This document shows positions 1 to 9,221 of a stretch of DNA of 64,000 bases, piece by piece. How positions within the stretch are numbered: position 1 is the stretch's first letter; each line of letters begins with the position of its first letter. The notes under the pieces are model-generated. The model saw only the letters and a list, made by a program, of their open reading frames with translations, was not told the origin of the DNA and ran no database searches. Location: the NCBI GenBank assembly GCA_026393755.1, contig JAPKZO010000022.1, positions 62,001 through 126,000 on the forward strand, given 5' to 3'. The translations under genes and the position numbers were made by a program. This stretch comes from Acidobacteriota bacterium (GTDB lineage: Bacteria; Acidobacteriota; Vicinamibacteria; Vicinamibacterales; JAKQTR01).

Positions 1-1874
1 CACCTCCTCGAACAAGTCCCAGCCGCACGAGGCCTCCTGCCACTTCTGCTGGGAGGAGGTGTACTCGGGCAGATTGAGCGCAAAGCGGCTGACCAGCGTG
101 CCGTCGGCCGAATACAGTTCGACTGCAGAGGTCAGGCGGTATGCGCCCAGATCGGTTTCTGACCAGACGAGGAATGCTGATTCAGTGGGAGGCGACGCCG
201 TCCGCGGCAGAGTCTGAGTTCCGGCCAGTTCGGCGAGGCCTGCCATCTTGTCTATCTGGCCCAGGGCGCGGCGCACGCGCATCTGCAGGTCGTCCCGCTG
301 GCGCATGACCTGCGGGGCGAGTCGGGTTTCGACCACCGCGCGATTGGCGCTGGTGGCATGGGCGAAGGCCGCCGGGTAGAACGCGTACGACGGCAGTGCC
401 AGCGCCAGAAACAGGGCCGACATCGAGGCGCTCTGCGAGGCCCGACGCTGCCAGTGGGCGAAGCGGACCGATCCCCAGGCCAGCGCCATTATGAGCAGCG
501 CCGGCGGCCCGATCGTCCAGCCCGTCGTGGCCGCGGGTGTCAGTCTGTTCGCGGCGATCCACACGACGAGCGGTCCAAGCCAGCAGAACATCCACGCGCC
601 GCGGATCAGCAGCGTCCTGCCGGGGTTGAACCAGAGGAGTCCAAATCGCAGCAGGGTGACCGCTCCCCACACGACTGCGGCGTGGAGGGCAAGGACCGCG
701 ACCGCGAGGGCCAATCGTCCGGCGACCCATGGATGCACCGAGAAGCTGACCAGATCGATGCCGGGGACCTTCGCCAGCGTGTAGAGAAGAGCGCGAACGA
801 TGAGTCGCCTGGCCGCACGACGCGACGGTAGCGTCTCGACGCGATCCGAAGACGCGTCACCGCCTCTGCCGCAATCGGGACCAGTGCCAGAAGGGCGAGA
901 GCTGTCGCGAGCAGGTCGACCGGCGCCGCGAGGTACGGCGTCGCTGCGCCAGCCCCAAGGCCTGTCACATCCAGGGTTGGCATGATCCCTGCGAGCGAAG
1001 CCGCGATCCGGCCCAGAACGCGAGCTCCGACGATCGCGAACATCGCGCCGAAGACCCGAGCTGCGGCAACCGCCGCCGGGTGGCGTCCGGCGGGCCGAGC
1101 CATTAGCGGCAGCGCCAGCCACCCGCATAGCAGCGCACAAAGTCCGACCGCGATCGCTGCGGTCGTCCTTCGCAGACGCGCCCTGGCCGTTGCGACGTCC
1201 TCTGCGAGTACAGACCCTTCGAGCACCGGCTCTCCCGACGAGGCGGCAAGCAGAAAGCCGTCTGAAAACCGCGATTGGCCGGCACCCTCGGGCGACACAC
1301 GCAGATGCACGGGAACCAGCATCGACGGCCACAGCAGCGCGTCGGCGGTCGGGCCGGCTGTCGAGGGCAGATCCCGCTCACAGACAATGGTCCCGATTCG
1401 GCGGATCGCCCCGCCGACTTGTTCCACGATCGGCTGAGTCTTGACGAGGCGAGCCCCTAGCGGCCCTGCCGCGACAAACACCGCCGCCGGGCCTCCAACG
1501 CGAGCACGCAGTCCCGTGAGGTCAGACGGCCGCCCGGCCCAGGCCAGGGGCGTGTCTTGGGAGGAGTAGACCGTCAGCGCCGCGCCGCCGTCGACCTCTG
1601 AGGCCAGGACGGCGAACAGGTCACGGCTTGCCGTCAGATTCGACGCCGCGCGGCCGATGAGATCCTGTCTGCCGGCGATCTTGGATGTCGTGGCGTCCAG
1701 TGCCGTCACGATCGTCGCAAACGACGTCTTGACGTCCGCGGCGACGCGGTCGATGCCGTCGCGATCGCTGCGTCCGAGTTGATGCAGTTCCCAGGCGAGG
1801 CCGCCGGCACCGACGCTCAGCTGCAGCGCGGCGAACCATGCGAGGACGCGTCGGTACGGTGGCGGGATTCGCAT
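1..1874 (-). CDS. Multi-pass membrane sensor-like protein, 3' end missing, with an apparent frameshift
   Basis: The start ATG is at 1874 (MRIPPPYRR). A first membrane segment lies near residues 10-28, followed by a soluble, probably extracytoplasmic domain to about residue 250 and then a series of hydrophobic helices. The frame used from 1874 stops making sense near 840. From about 810 down to position 1 a different minus-strand frame is open and encodes more helices (LLYTLAKVPG, WMFCWLGPLVVW) and a second soluble stretch (VELYSADGTLVSRF). The two frames differ by one base, so this is either a real frameshift or an assembly error between roughly 790 and 895. The layout resembles the input half of large sensor kinases, but no kinase domain is visible because the gene runs off the window. 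Function is inferred only. Confidence 0.6.
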
Positions 1875-1967
1875 CACATGTTGATCTGCTGCAGCATAAC
1901 CGTGGCGGCGCTTGGCGACAAGGCGGGGTTCCGAATCACACGTCGCCGCACGACTCGCGGCAAAGCG

Positions 1968-1976
1968 TGCTATAAG
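1968..1976 (+). promoter_or_regulatory. Extended -10 promoter candidate (TGC-TATAAG)
   Basis: TATAAG at 1971-1976 is preceded by TGC at 1968-1970, the extended -10 pattern. No good -35 box is visible. It would start transcription about 60 bases before the membrane-protein gene at 2043. Confidence 0.4.
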
Positions 1977-2042
1977 AGGAGACGGTCGCCGCGCGGAAAC
2001 GGGTCTCCACGCCTCCTCTCGCGGACAGGCCGGACTTGCGCG

Positions 2043-3053
2043 ATGATCCAACCCATCACGGTCAAGACTGTCATCAAGCGCGGCGCACTCGTCGCCGCGG
2101 CCAACTGGCAGTTGACTGCTATTCAGTTTGTGGCGGATTCCACGCTCAAGATGCTGATCAGCGTGCCTGTTGTCGGAGGCGTGCTGCTGGTCGCCCTGGT
2201 GCTCGGGCGGGATCTGCCCGAACTGGTCGGCGGAGATCTGAGGGCGAGCGTGGCGTTTGTGGCATCGGCACTGCTGGCCGAGCCTTACGCGCTGGCCGCG
2301 TTTCTGGTTGCGCTGGCCCTCGTGGCGGGCGCCGGAGCGGCCTTCATGGTGCTGGTCAAGGGCGGGACCGTCGTCATTCTGGCGCAGGCCGAACGGGAGG
2401 CCGCGCCGGTCGAGGAGCCGCCGCTGGTGTTGCGGCTGTTCTGGACGGCGGCCACGTTTTCGATTGAACGATACCAGATCGGATGCGCGAGGGTATTTCG
2501 CCGCTATCTTCGGCTGGCGCTGCTGCTGGGCGCCATCTACGCCATCTCGGCGGCCGCCTATCTGGGAATCCTGTTCGGGCGGTACGGTGTCACGCTCGAG
2601 AGCGGACTCGACTGGACCCTTGCGGCGGTGACCCTGTCGGCCGCGATGGTGCTCTGGATCACGCTGATCAATTTCTTCTATTTGCTCATTCAAGCGGTCA
2701 TCGTCGTTGAGGATTGCAGCGTCAGGAATGGCGCTCGGCGCGTCTTCGGCTTCCTGCGAGCGGCCCCCCGCCTGGCCTTCAGCGTGCTGGGCGTGATGCT
2801 GGGTCTGTTCCTTGGCGCGACGTTCGTGTCGTTGATTGCCACCACCAGCCTGGGCCTGATCGCCTTCGTGCCGCTTGCGGGCCTCGCCGTCGTGCCGTTG
2901 CAGTTGGTGGCGTGGATGTTCCGCGGCGTGGTGTTCCAGTATCTTGGGCTGAGTGCGCTCGGGGCCTACCTCTCTTTGTACCGGCGGCATGCGTCCGCGG
3001 GTTCCGAGACCGTCGATGAACCACCAGCCCCACTGACGTCACTTGAAGGATGA
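2043..3053 (+). CDS. Integral membrane protein of unknown function
   Basis: A 336-residue protein starting at ATG 2043. A longer open frame runs upstream, but it crosses the divergent promoter region and gives hydrophilic nonsense. About six hydrophobic helices are visible (for example SVPVVGGVLLVALVLG, ALAAFLVALALVAGAGAAF, and a C-terminal pair around SVLGVMLGLFLGATFVSLIA). There is a short charged cytoplasmic loop in the middle and a hydrophilic tail. No catalytic motif is recognised. The stop overlaps the first bases upstream of the aminotransferase gene, whose ribosome-binding site lies inside this 3' end, so the two are probably co-transcribed. The family was not identified. Confidence 0.7.
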   Translation: MIQPITVKTVIKRGALVAAANWQLTAIQFVADSTLKMLISVPVVGGVLLVALVLGRDLPELVGGDLRASVAFVASALLAEPYALAAFLVALALVAGAGAAFMVLVKGGTVVILAQAEREAAPVEEPPLVLRLFWTAATFSIERYQIGCARVFRRYLRLALLLGAIYAISAAAYLGILFGRYGVTLESGLDWTLAAVTLSAAMVLWITLINFFYLLIQAVIVVEDCSVRNGARRVFGFLRAAPRLAFSVLGVMLGLFLGATFVSLIATTSLGLIAFVPLAGLAVVPLQLVAWMFRGVVFQYLGLSALGAYLSLYRRHASAGSETVDEPPAPLTSLEG

Positions 3054-3060
3054 CGCCATC

Positions 3061-4287
3061 ATGATCAATTACAGCAGGTATCTGTCCAGCGCCGGCGAGA
3101 CGATGCAGGGCTCGGCCATCCGCAAGATGGGGGTCGTGGCCGCTGGCGTTCCCGACATCATTTCGCTCGCACCCGGCTATCCCGATCCGAAGGCGTTTGC
3201 CTGGGACGAGTTCCGGGACATTGCGTCCTCGCTGCTGAGCGGGAGCGATCCGAACGCCTTGCAGTACGGCCCCACGCGGGGAATCCGGCCGCTGCTCGAA
3301 GCGCTCGGCGAGATCGTGGCGGGTCGGGGTATCGCGACAACCACCGACCAGATACTGGTGACCACCGGATCGCAGCAGGGGCTGGATCTGCTCGCGCGAG
3401 TGCTCTGCAATCCGGGCGATGTCGTGCTGGTCGAGTTGCCGGTCTATACCGGAGCGATTGCGGCGTTTCGGAACGCGCAGGTCGATCTGGTGGGCGTGCG
3501 ACAGGGGGCGGATGGCATCGACCTGGATCATCTCGAACACGTCCTGGCGCAGCAGCGCGCGGCCGGCAAGCGGGTCAACGTCGTCTATGTCGTGCCGAAC
3601 TTTCAGAATCCCACGGGGCAGTTGATTTCGCTGGAGAAACGCCGGAGCCTGTTGACGCTGGCCGAACGGCATGATCTGCTCATCATCGAGGACGATCCGT
3701 ACGGTGAACTCTATTTCAACGATGGCGACGCGCGCCTCACGCGGCCGATCAAGGCGGACGATGGCGAGGGGCGCGTCGTGTACTTGAGCAGTTTCTCGAA
3801 AACCCTGGCGCCGGGTTTCCGAGTCGCGTGGATCGTGGCGCCCGAACCGCTGGCCGCCAAGTTCGACTTGGCGAAGCAGGCAGCGGATCTCTGCACCGGG
3901 GCGCTCGATCAGCGCATCGTGCTCGAAGCCTGGAAGCGAGGGGTGCTGGTCGGACACCTTCCCGGATTGCGGGTGCATTATCGCGAGAAGAAGTCGGCGA
4001 TGGAGTCAGCCATGCGGCAGCACCTGGCCGGTGTGGCCTCGTGGCGGGAGCCTCGTGGAGGATTCTTCCTCTGGGTGGAGCTGCCGGCGCAACTGAGCGG
4101 GGAGGCCCTGCTGGAACGGGCGATGCGAGAGAAAGTGGTCTATGTAGCCGGCGCGGCGTTCTTCGTCGATGGCACCGGACAGCATTTCATCCGGTTGTCG
4201 TTCTCGCTGCCGCCGATTGATCGCATCACGGAAGGCGTCAAACGCCTGGCGCGCGTCGTCAAGACCGCCCTATCGGAGACTTCCTGA
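3061..4287 (+). CDS. PLP-dependent aminotransferase, fold type I (LysN / aminoadipate-type)
   Basis: A 408-residue class I/II aminotransferase. The N-terminal MQGSAIRKMG and SLAPGYPDP motifs, TTGSQQGLDLLARVL (cofactor phosphate region), NFQNPTG (substrate/PLP Asn), DDPYGELYF (Asp-x-x-Tyr) and SSFSKTLAPGFRVAW are typical of 2-aminoadipate/multisubstrate aminotransferases. The Schiff-base lysine is K247. ATG 3061 was chosen because GAAGGA lies 10 bases upstream; a TTG at 3043 is an alternative. It has no MocR-type DNA-binding domain, so it is an enzyme rather than a regulator. The substrate cannot be told from sequence alone. The 3' end overlaps the convergent PQQ-propeller gene by 29 bases. 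Confidence 0.88.
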   Translation: MINYSRYLSSAGETMQGSAIRKMGVVAAGVPDIISLAPGYPDPKAFAWDEFRDIASSLLSGSDPNALQYGPTRGIRPLLEALGEIVAGRGIATTTDQILVTTGSQQGLDLLARVLCNPGDVVLVELPVYTGAIAAFRNAQVDLVGVRQGADGIDLDHLEHVLAQQRAAGKRVNVVYVVPNFQNPTGQLISLEKRRSLLTLAERHDLLIIEDDPYGELYFNDGDARLTRPIKADDGEGRVVYLSSFSKTLAPGFRVAWIVAPEPLAAKFDLAKQAADLCTGALDQRIVLEAWKRGVLVGHLPGLRVHYREKKSAMESAMRQHLAGVASWREPRGGFFLWVELPAQLSGEALLERAMREKVVYVAGAAFFVDGTGQHFIRLSFSLPPIDRITEGVKRLARVVKTALSETS

Positions 4288-5557
4288 TGATTCCTGGCGG
4301 CAGGGTTTCCGGCAGCAGCAGCCTTCCGGGAGGGTAGAGCATCGGGACCAGGGGCGGTTCGATTGGTTCGAGCGTCTCCGGTTGCATGAGAGTGCCCGGC
4401 ATCGGATCGAGCGGCTCGAGCGGAGGCTCGACGTGGGGTCCAATCGCGAGCAGTTGGCCGCCAGCCGTGAGCACAATCGCGCGAGGCGGGACCGGACCCG
4501 ACCACGGCACCACGTAAGGAGGATGGAGCGGACGCCCCACCACTGGCATCGTCTCCATCAGTGCGCCGCGATCGATCGAGAACGTCTTCATCTCGCCCGC
4601 GACGGTCGCCAGAATGAGGGTGTCGCCAAACAGAACCGGCCCTCCGACTGGCCTGGACGGCAGGCGCTGTTCCCACTTCATGTCGCCACCGCCTCGGCCG
4701 AGCGCGACCAGTGAGTTGTCCAGAGAGGCGAAGTACACGCGAGCGCGGTCGGCCGCGACGGCGCCGCCCACGTCGCCGCCGGTCCGCCACCGCCACCGCT
4801 GCTTTCCGCTGTCGGCGACAAGCGCGCACAGGAAATTGTCTGACGTTCCGACCACGATGCGGTCCTGGTCGAGCGTGAGCACGAGCGGATCGCCGCCGAC
4901 CTCGCGGATCCACTGAGACTGGCCATTCGCTGTGGAGAGCGCCATCGCCTGGCCATTCGTCAGCCCGATGAAGATGCGATCGGACCGGCCGGCGGGCAGG
5001 GCGCGCACGGGGGCGGCAAGTGTCTGCCTCCAGAGGAGGCCGCCGTCGACCGGGCGGAGCAGCACCAGGTCCGGCTTCGTGGTGACGACCGCGATCCAGT
5101 TCGGGCCGACCGTCGGAGGCAGGACGCTCGGGGCTCCCAGCGGTTGTTGCCAGCGAACCTTGCCGTTGACGCTATCGAAGGCGATGAGCGTCGCCCCCTT
5201 GACCGCCAGCACCAGACCTTCGCTCGCGGCAGGAGGCGTCGTCACACCCTGGTTGACGGACCACAGCACGCTTCCGGTGGCCAGGTTTACAGCAACCAAT
5301 CGGCCGTCGCGCATCCCCACGAACGCGCGGGTGCCGTCAAAGGCGGGCCGACCGATCGGGATCCCATCAAGGCTGGCGTGCCAGATCACATGGAGAGGAC
5401 CCCAGAATGCCGGCACCGCGGGCCGCTTGGGCGCACCGAAAGCGGGACTGACGCCGAAAGCCGACAACAATGCCGAGATGAGCAGGGCACTACAACTCAC
5501 GCGCGCCGCACCGCGCCGCGTCACGCAGACCGCGCGAATTGCCGTCCACACCGACAT
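4259..5557 (-). CDS. Exported PQQ-like beta-propeller repeat protein
   Basis: 432 residues from ATG 5557; a TTG ten codons further upstream is less likely. An N-terminal signal-type segment (ALLISALLSAFGVSPAFG) is followed by repeated propeller blades with the G-x-L-x-A-x-D/N...G-x-x-x-W pattern (RLVAVNLATGSVLW, TLIAFDSVNGKVRW, LVLLRPVDGGLLWRQ, FLCALVADSGKQRW). This repeat family includes BamB and quinoprotein dehydrogenases. No dehydrogenase active-site residues or PQQ-binding disulfide are seen, so a structural or scaffold role such as a BamB-like part is possible. The tail is Pro/Leu/Glu-rich. The gene is divergent from dnaE and its stop overlaps the aminotransferase 3' end. Confidence 0.78.
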   Translation of the reverse strand: MSVWTAIRAVCVTRRGAARVSCSALLISALLSAFGVSPAFGAPKRPAVPAFWGPLHVIWHASLDGIPIGRPAFDGTRAFVGMRDGRLVAVNLATGSVLWSVNQGVTTPPAASEGLVLAVKGATLIAFDSVNGKVRWQQPLGAPSVLPPTVGPNWIAVVTTKPDLVLLRPVDGGLLWRQTLAAPVRALPAGRSDRIFIGLTNGQAMALSTANGQSQWIREVGGDPLVLTLDQDRIVVGTSDNFLCALVADSGKQRWRWRTGGDVGGAVAADRARVYFASLDNSLVALGRGGGDMKWEQRLPSRPVGGPVLFGDTLILATVAGEMKTFSIDRGALMETMPVVGRPLHPPYVVPWSGPVPPRAIVLTAGGQLLAIGPHVEPPLEPLDPMPGTLMQPETLEPIEPPLVPMLYPPGRLLLPETLPPGIIRKSPIGRS

Positions 5558-5580
5558 TGGTCGAACCACCCCGGTATAAT
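5551..5580 (+). promoter_or_regulatory. Sigma-70-type promoter upstream of dnaE
   Basis: CCGACA at 5551-5556, an 18-base spacer and a perfect TATAAT at 5575-5580. Transcription would begin near 5587, about 45 bases before the dnaE ATG at 5632. It probably drives the whole dnaE-accA-recJ-lpt run. The -35 matches four of six consensus bases. Confidence 0.6.
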
Positions 5581-5631
5581 ACGACAAAGCCCCAGAGTCC
5601 GACCGGTGCCGACCCGTAGCGTGGGAGTGAC

Positions 5632-8600
5632 ATGGCCGAGTTTGTTCATCTGCATTTGCACACCGAATACTCGCTGCTCGACGGGGCGTGCCGCATCGAG
5701 GAGTTGCTCGGTCAGGCCGAACGCTTCAATATGCCGTCGCTGGCGGTGACGGAACATGGGAATCTGTTCTCGGCGATCTCATTCCACGACAAGGCCCGAA
5801 ACCACGGCATCAAGCCGATTCTGGGATGCGAGGTCTACGTCGCGCCTGGCAGCCGACTGATCAAGAGCGGCACCATTGGGGAGACGGCGAATCATCTGGT
5901 GCTCCTCGCCGAAACCGCCGAGGGTTTTCGCAATCTCATTACGCTGGTGTCGTCCGGCTATACCGAGGGGTTCTACTATCGGCCAAGGATCGACAAGGAC
6001 CTGCTGGCCCAGCATGCGAAGGGTCTGATCGGCCTCAGCAGCTGCCTCAAAGGAGAAGTGCCGAGCCACCTGCGAGCCGACCAGATGTCGCGGGCAACGA
6101 GTGCGGCGGCGTTGTATCGGGACCTGCTCGGGCCGGGCAATTTTTTTCTGGAGATGCAGGACCAGGGGTTGCCCGAGCAGGCTGGTGTCAACCGGGGGCT
6201 GGTGGAGATCTCGCGCGACCTCGGCGTGCCGCTGGTCTGCACCAATGATGTCCATTACCTGCGGCAGGGGGATGCCAAACCCCACGATATTCTGCTCTGC
6301 ATCGGCACCGGCAAGACCGTCAACGCTCCCGAGCGCCTGAAGTACTTCGGGGATCAATTTTTTCTGAAGACGCCGGAGGAGATGGCGGCGGTGTTCGGCG
6401 ACCATCCGGACGCGATGCGCCGGACGGTGGAGATCGCCGAGCGGTGCAACGTCGATCTCAGCGACGCCGGGCCGCATCTGCCGAACTTCCAGGTGCCCGA
6501 GCCCTATTCGGTCGAAGGCTACTTCGAGCACATGGTGCGGGACGGCTTCACCATGCGTCTCCAGCGACTGCAGGCGCTAGGGGCGCAGGGTGGACTGAGG
6601 CATTCGATCGAGGAGTACCGCACCCGCCTCCAGTACGAAATCGATGTCATCGAGCGTATGAAATATCCCGGGTACTTCCTGATTGTCTGGGACTTCATCC
6701 GCTACGCGCGCGAGCAGGGCATCCCGGTGGGCCCCGGCCGGGGTTCGGCGGCCAGCAGCCTCGTGGCGTATTGCCTGAAGATTACCGACATCGACCCGCT
6801 GCAGTACGACCTGCTGTTCGAGCGCTTCCTCAATCCAGAGCGGATCTCGCTTCCGGATATCGACATCGACTTCTGCGAGCGGCGGCGCGGCGAGGTCATC
6901 GAATACGTGACCCGCAAGTACGGCCGTGAGAACGTGGCGCAGATCATCACCTTCGGCACGATGAAGGCCAAGGCCGTCGTGCGCGATGTCGGCCGGGTGC
7001 TGGACATGTCGTACGCCGAAGTGGACCGGGTCGCCAAGCAGATTCCCGCCGCGCTCGAGATGACGCTGGACAAGGCGCTCGACGAGAATCCGGTGCTGCG
7101 CGACCTCGAGCGCAACGACACGCGGGTGTCGGAACTGCTCGCCATCGCCAAGCGGCTCGAAGGCATCGCGCGGCACGCCTCAGTGCATGCGGCGGGGGTC
7201 GTGATCACGCCTCGGCCGGTGACCGAATTTGCGCCGCTCTACAAGGGAGCCCGGGACGAAATCACGACCCAGTGGGGCATGAAGGAAATTGAGCGGATCG
7301 GCCTGCTGAAGATGGACTTTCTGGGTCTGAGCACACTCACGCTGATCCGCGACGCGCTGGACCAGATCGAAGCGACCACCGGTACACGACTGGATCTCGA
7401 AACGCTGCCGCTGGACGACACGCGGACGTTTGATCTGTTCTGCGACGGCCAGACGCTTGGCGTCTTCCAGTTCGAAAGCTCGGGCATGCGAGACATCCTG
7501 CGGAAGGCGAAGCCGCGCCGCTTCGAGGACCTGATCGCGTTGAACGCCTTGTACCGTCCCGGCCCGATCAAGGGCGGCATGATCGACGACTACATCGCCC
7601 GCAAACACGGCCGCGTCGACATCACGTATGAGTTGCCCCAACTCGAGCCCATCCTGAAAGAGACCTACGGGGTCATGGCCTATCAGGAACAAGTCATGCT
7701 GGTGGCCAGCGAGTTGGCCGGCTTCAGCCTGGGCGGGGCCGACTTGCTGCGAAAGGCCATGGGAAAGAAGAGCCAGTCGCTGATGGACGCCCAGCGCGAG
7801 GCGTTCATGAAGGGAGCGATCGAACGCGGCATTGCCGAAAAGAAGGCGACTCGCGTCTTCGATCTCATCCAGCAGTTTGCCGGCTACGGTTTCAACAAGT
7901 CGCATTCCACCACGTACGCGCTGCTCGCCTACCAGACGGCCTACCTGAAGGCCAACTATTCCCAGCACTTCATGGCGGCGCTGCTGACCATCGAGTCGCA
8001 GAATCCGGCCAAGCTTGCCACCTACCTGCACGAGTGCCGCGAACTGAACGTGCCCATCCTCCCCCCGGACATCAACGCCAGCGGCCTGGCGTTCAGCGTG
8101 ACGCCGGCCGGCGTGCGCTTCGGCCTGGGCGCGGTCAAGAACGTGGGCGAGAGCGCCATCGCGTCGCTGCTGCAGGTGCGCACGGAACACGGGCGCATCC
8201 GTTCGCTGCATCGCTTGTGCGAAGACGTGGACCTGCGCCTGGTCAACAAGCGTGTGTTCGAGAGTCTGGCGAAGGCGGGCGCGTTCGATTCGCTCGCGGC
8301 GCCTGCCGGCTCGGAGCCTCCCGATCGGCCGCAGGTCTCCAGGCCCCGCCTGATGGCGGCGCTCGATGCCGCCGTCGAGTACGGCAGCCGGCATCAGCGG
8401 GATCGGGACAAGGGACAGACGCAGTTGTTTGGCGGCGACGACGGGGAGGAAGATGGTGCCGGCGACGTGCTGCTCCCTGCCGCGCCACCCTGGAGCGATG
8501 CTCAGCAGTTGGCGTACGAGAAGGAGGCGCTCGGCCTGTACTTGAGCGGGCATCCCATCGACCGCTTCGCCTGCGACCTCAAGCTGTTCGGAGCTCGCAC

Positions 8601-9201
8601 CGTCGGCGATCTCGTTGGCGCGCCGGAACCCCCTGAGCCCCAGGACGATCAGGAACTGGGGCCCGATGGCCCGGGTGCGACGCATCGTGTTTCGGAAGAC
8701 GTGGCGGTCGGCGGGATCGTCGCCGCGCTGCGTCCGCTCAAGACAAAGAAGGGCGACCGGATGGCGGCGTTCATGCTAGACGATCCGAACGGCACCATCG
8801 AGGTCGTGGTGTTTCCGGACGCGTTCGGCAAGGCCGCGGCGCTCCTGCAGAATGACGCGGTCGTTCTGGTGCGGGGCCGATTCGATCGAGACGACGATTC
8901 GATGCGGATTCTCGCCTCGGAGATCCAGCCTATTGAAGTCGTGCGGGCACAGGTGACGCGGCAGGTCGTGATTCGACTGGCAGCGTCGGCCAACGACAAG
9001 CGGGTCCTGGGCGGCGTGTCGGACGTCCTCGGCCGCCACAAGGGCGAGTGCCGGGTCGCCCTCGAGATCGACGTCGTCTCCGGTGAGCGGGATTTCCGGG
9101 TGCGCGCGGAATTGTCGGGGCAGATGCGCGTCCGACCCTCGGATCGGCTCGTGACCGATCTCGAGCGAATCTGCGGGCCCGGCACGGTCACGCTGCAGTA
9201 G
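5632..9201 (+). CDS. dnaE: DNA polymerase III subunit alpha
   Basis: The replicative polymerase catalytic subunit, 1189 residues, the normal DnaE length. It opens with the PHP domain (HLHLHTEYSLLDG). The C-family polymerase active site is seen in GRGSAASSLVAYCL and the metal-binding Asp pair PDIDIDFCERRRGEV. Further conserved blocks are WGMKEIERIGLLKMDFLG, ALYRPGP and GYGFNKSHSTTYALLAYQ. The C-terminal third carries the helix-hairpin-helix and OB-fold (IVAALRPLKTKKGDRMAAF). It is not a PolC or DnaE2 type. It starts at ATG 5632, behind a good -10 box. accA follows after 20 bases, the dnaE-accA order found in several phyla. Confidence 0.97.
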   Translation: MAEFVHLHLHTEYSLLDGACRIEELLGQAERFNMPSLAVTEHGNLFSAISFHDKARNHGIKPILGCEVYVAPGSRLIKSGTIGETANHLVLLAETAEGFRNLITLVSSGYTEGFYYRPRIDKDLLAQHAKGLIGLSSCLKGEVPSHLRADQMSRATSAAALYRDLLGPGNFFLEMQDQGLPEQAGVNRGLVEISRDLGVPLVCTNDVHYLRQGDAKPHDILLCIGTGKTVNAPERLKYFGDQFFLKTPEEMAAVFGDHPDAMRRTVEIAERCNVDLSDAGPHLPNFQVPEPYSVEGYFEHMVRDGFTMRLQRLQALGAQGGLRHSIEEYRTRLQYEIDVIERMKYPGYFLIVWDFIRYAREQGIPVGPGRGSAASSLVAYCLKITDIDPLQYDLLFERFLNPERISLPDIDIDFCERRRGEVIEYVTRKYGRENVAQIITFGTMKAKAVVRDVGRVLDMSYAEVDRVAKQIPAALEMTLDKALDENPVLRDLERNDTRVSELLAIAKRLEGIARHASVHAAGVVITPRPVTEFAPLYKGARDEITTQWGMKEIERIGLLKMDFLGLSTLTLIRDALDQIEATTGTRLDLETLPLDDTRTFDLFCDGQTLGVFQFESSGMRDILRKAKPRRFEDLIALNALYRPGPIKGGMIDDYIARKHGRVDITYELPQLEPILKETYGVMAYQEQVMLVASELAGFSLGGADLLRKAMGKKSQSLMDAQREAFMKGAIERGIAEKKATRVFDLIQQFAGYGFNKSHSTTYALLAYQTAYLKANYSQHFMAALLTIESQNPAKLATYLHECRELNVPILPPDINASGLAFSVTPAGVRFGLGAVKNVGESAIASLLQVRTEHGRIRSLHRLCEDVDLRLVNKRVFESLAKAGAFDSLAAPAGSEPPDRPQVSRPRLMAALDAAVEYGSRHQRDRDKGQTQLFGGDDGEEDGAGDVLLPAAPPWSDAQQLAYEKEALGLYLSGHPIDRFACDLKLFGARTVGDLVGAPEPPEPQDDQELGPDGPGATHRVSEDVAVGGIVAALRPLKTKKGDRMAAFMLDDPNGTIEVVVFPDAFGKAAALLQNDAVVLVRGRFDRDDDSMRILASEIQPIEVVRAQVTRQVVIRLAASANDKRVLGGVSDVLGRHKGECRVALEIDVVSGERDFRVRAELSGQMRVRPSDRLVTDLERICGPGTVTLQ

Positions 9202-9221
9202 GATTTGATCAGGGGAGTGTC

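Noticed and set aside
1875-2990. N-terminal part of the long minus-strand open frame that includes the sensor
   Set aside because: It runs antisense to the membrane-protein gene; its residues are charged low-complexity text, so the sensor start was set at 1874.
6141-6147. T7 run in dnaE as a slippage site
   Set aside because: It encodes an ordinary Asn-Phe-Phe stretch; the run is short and no alternative frame product is meaningful.
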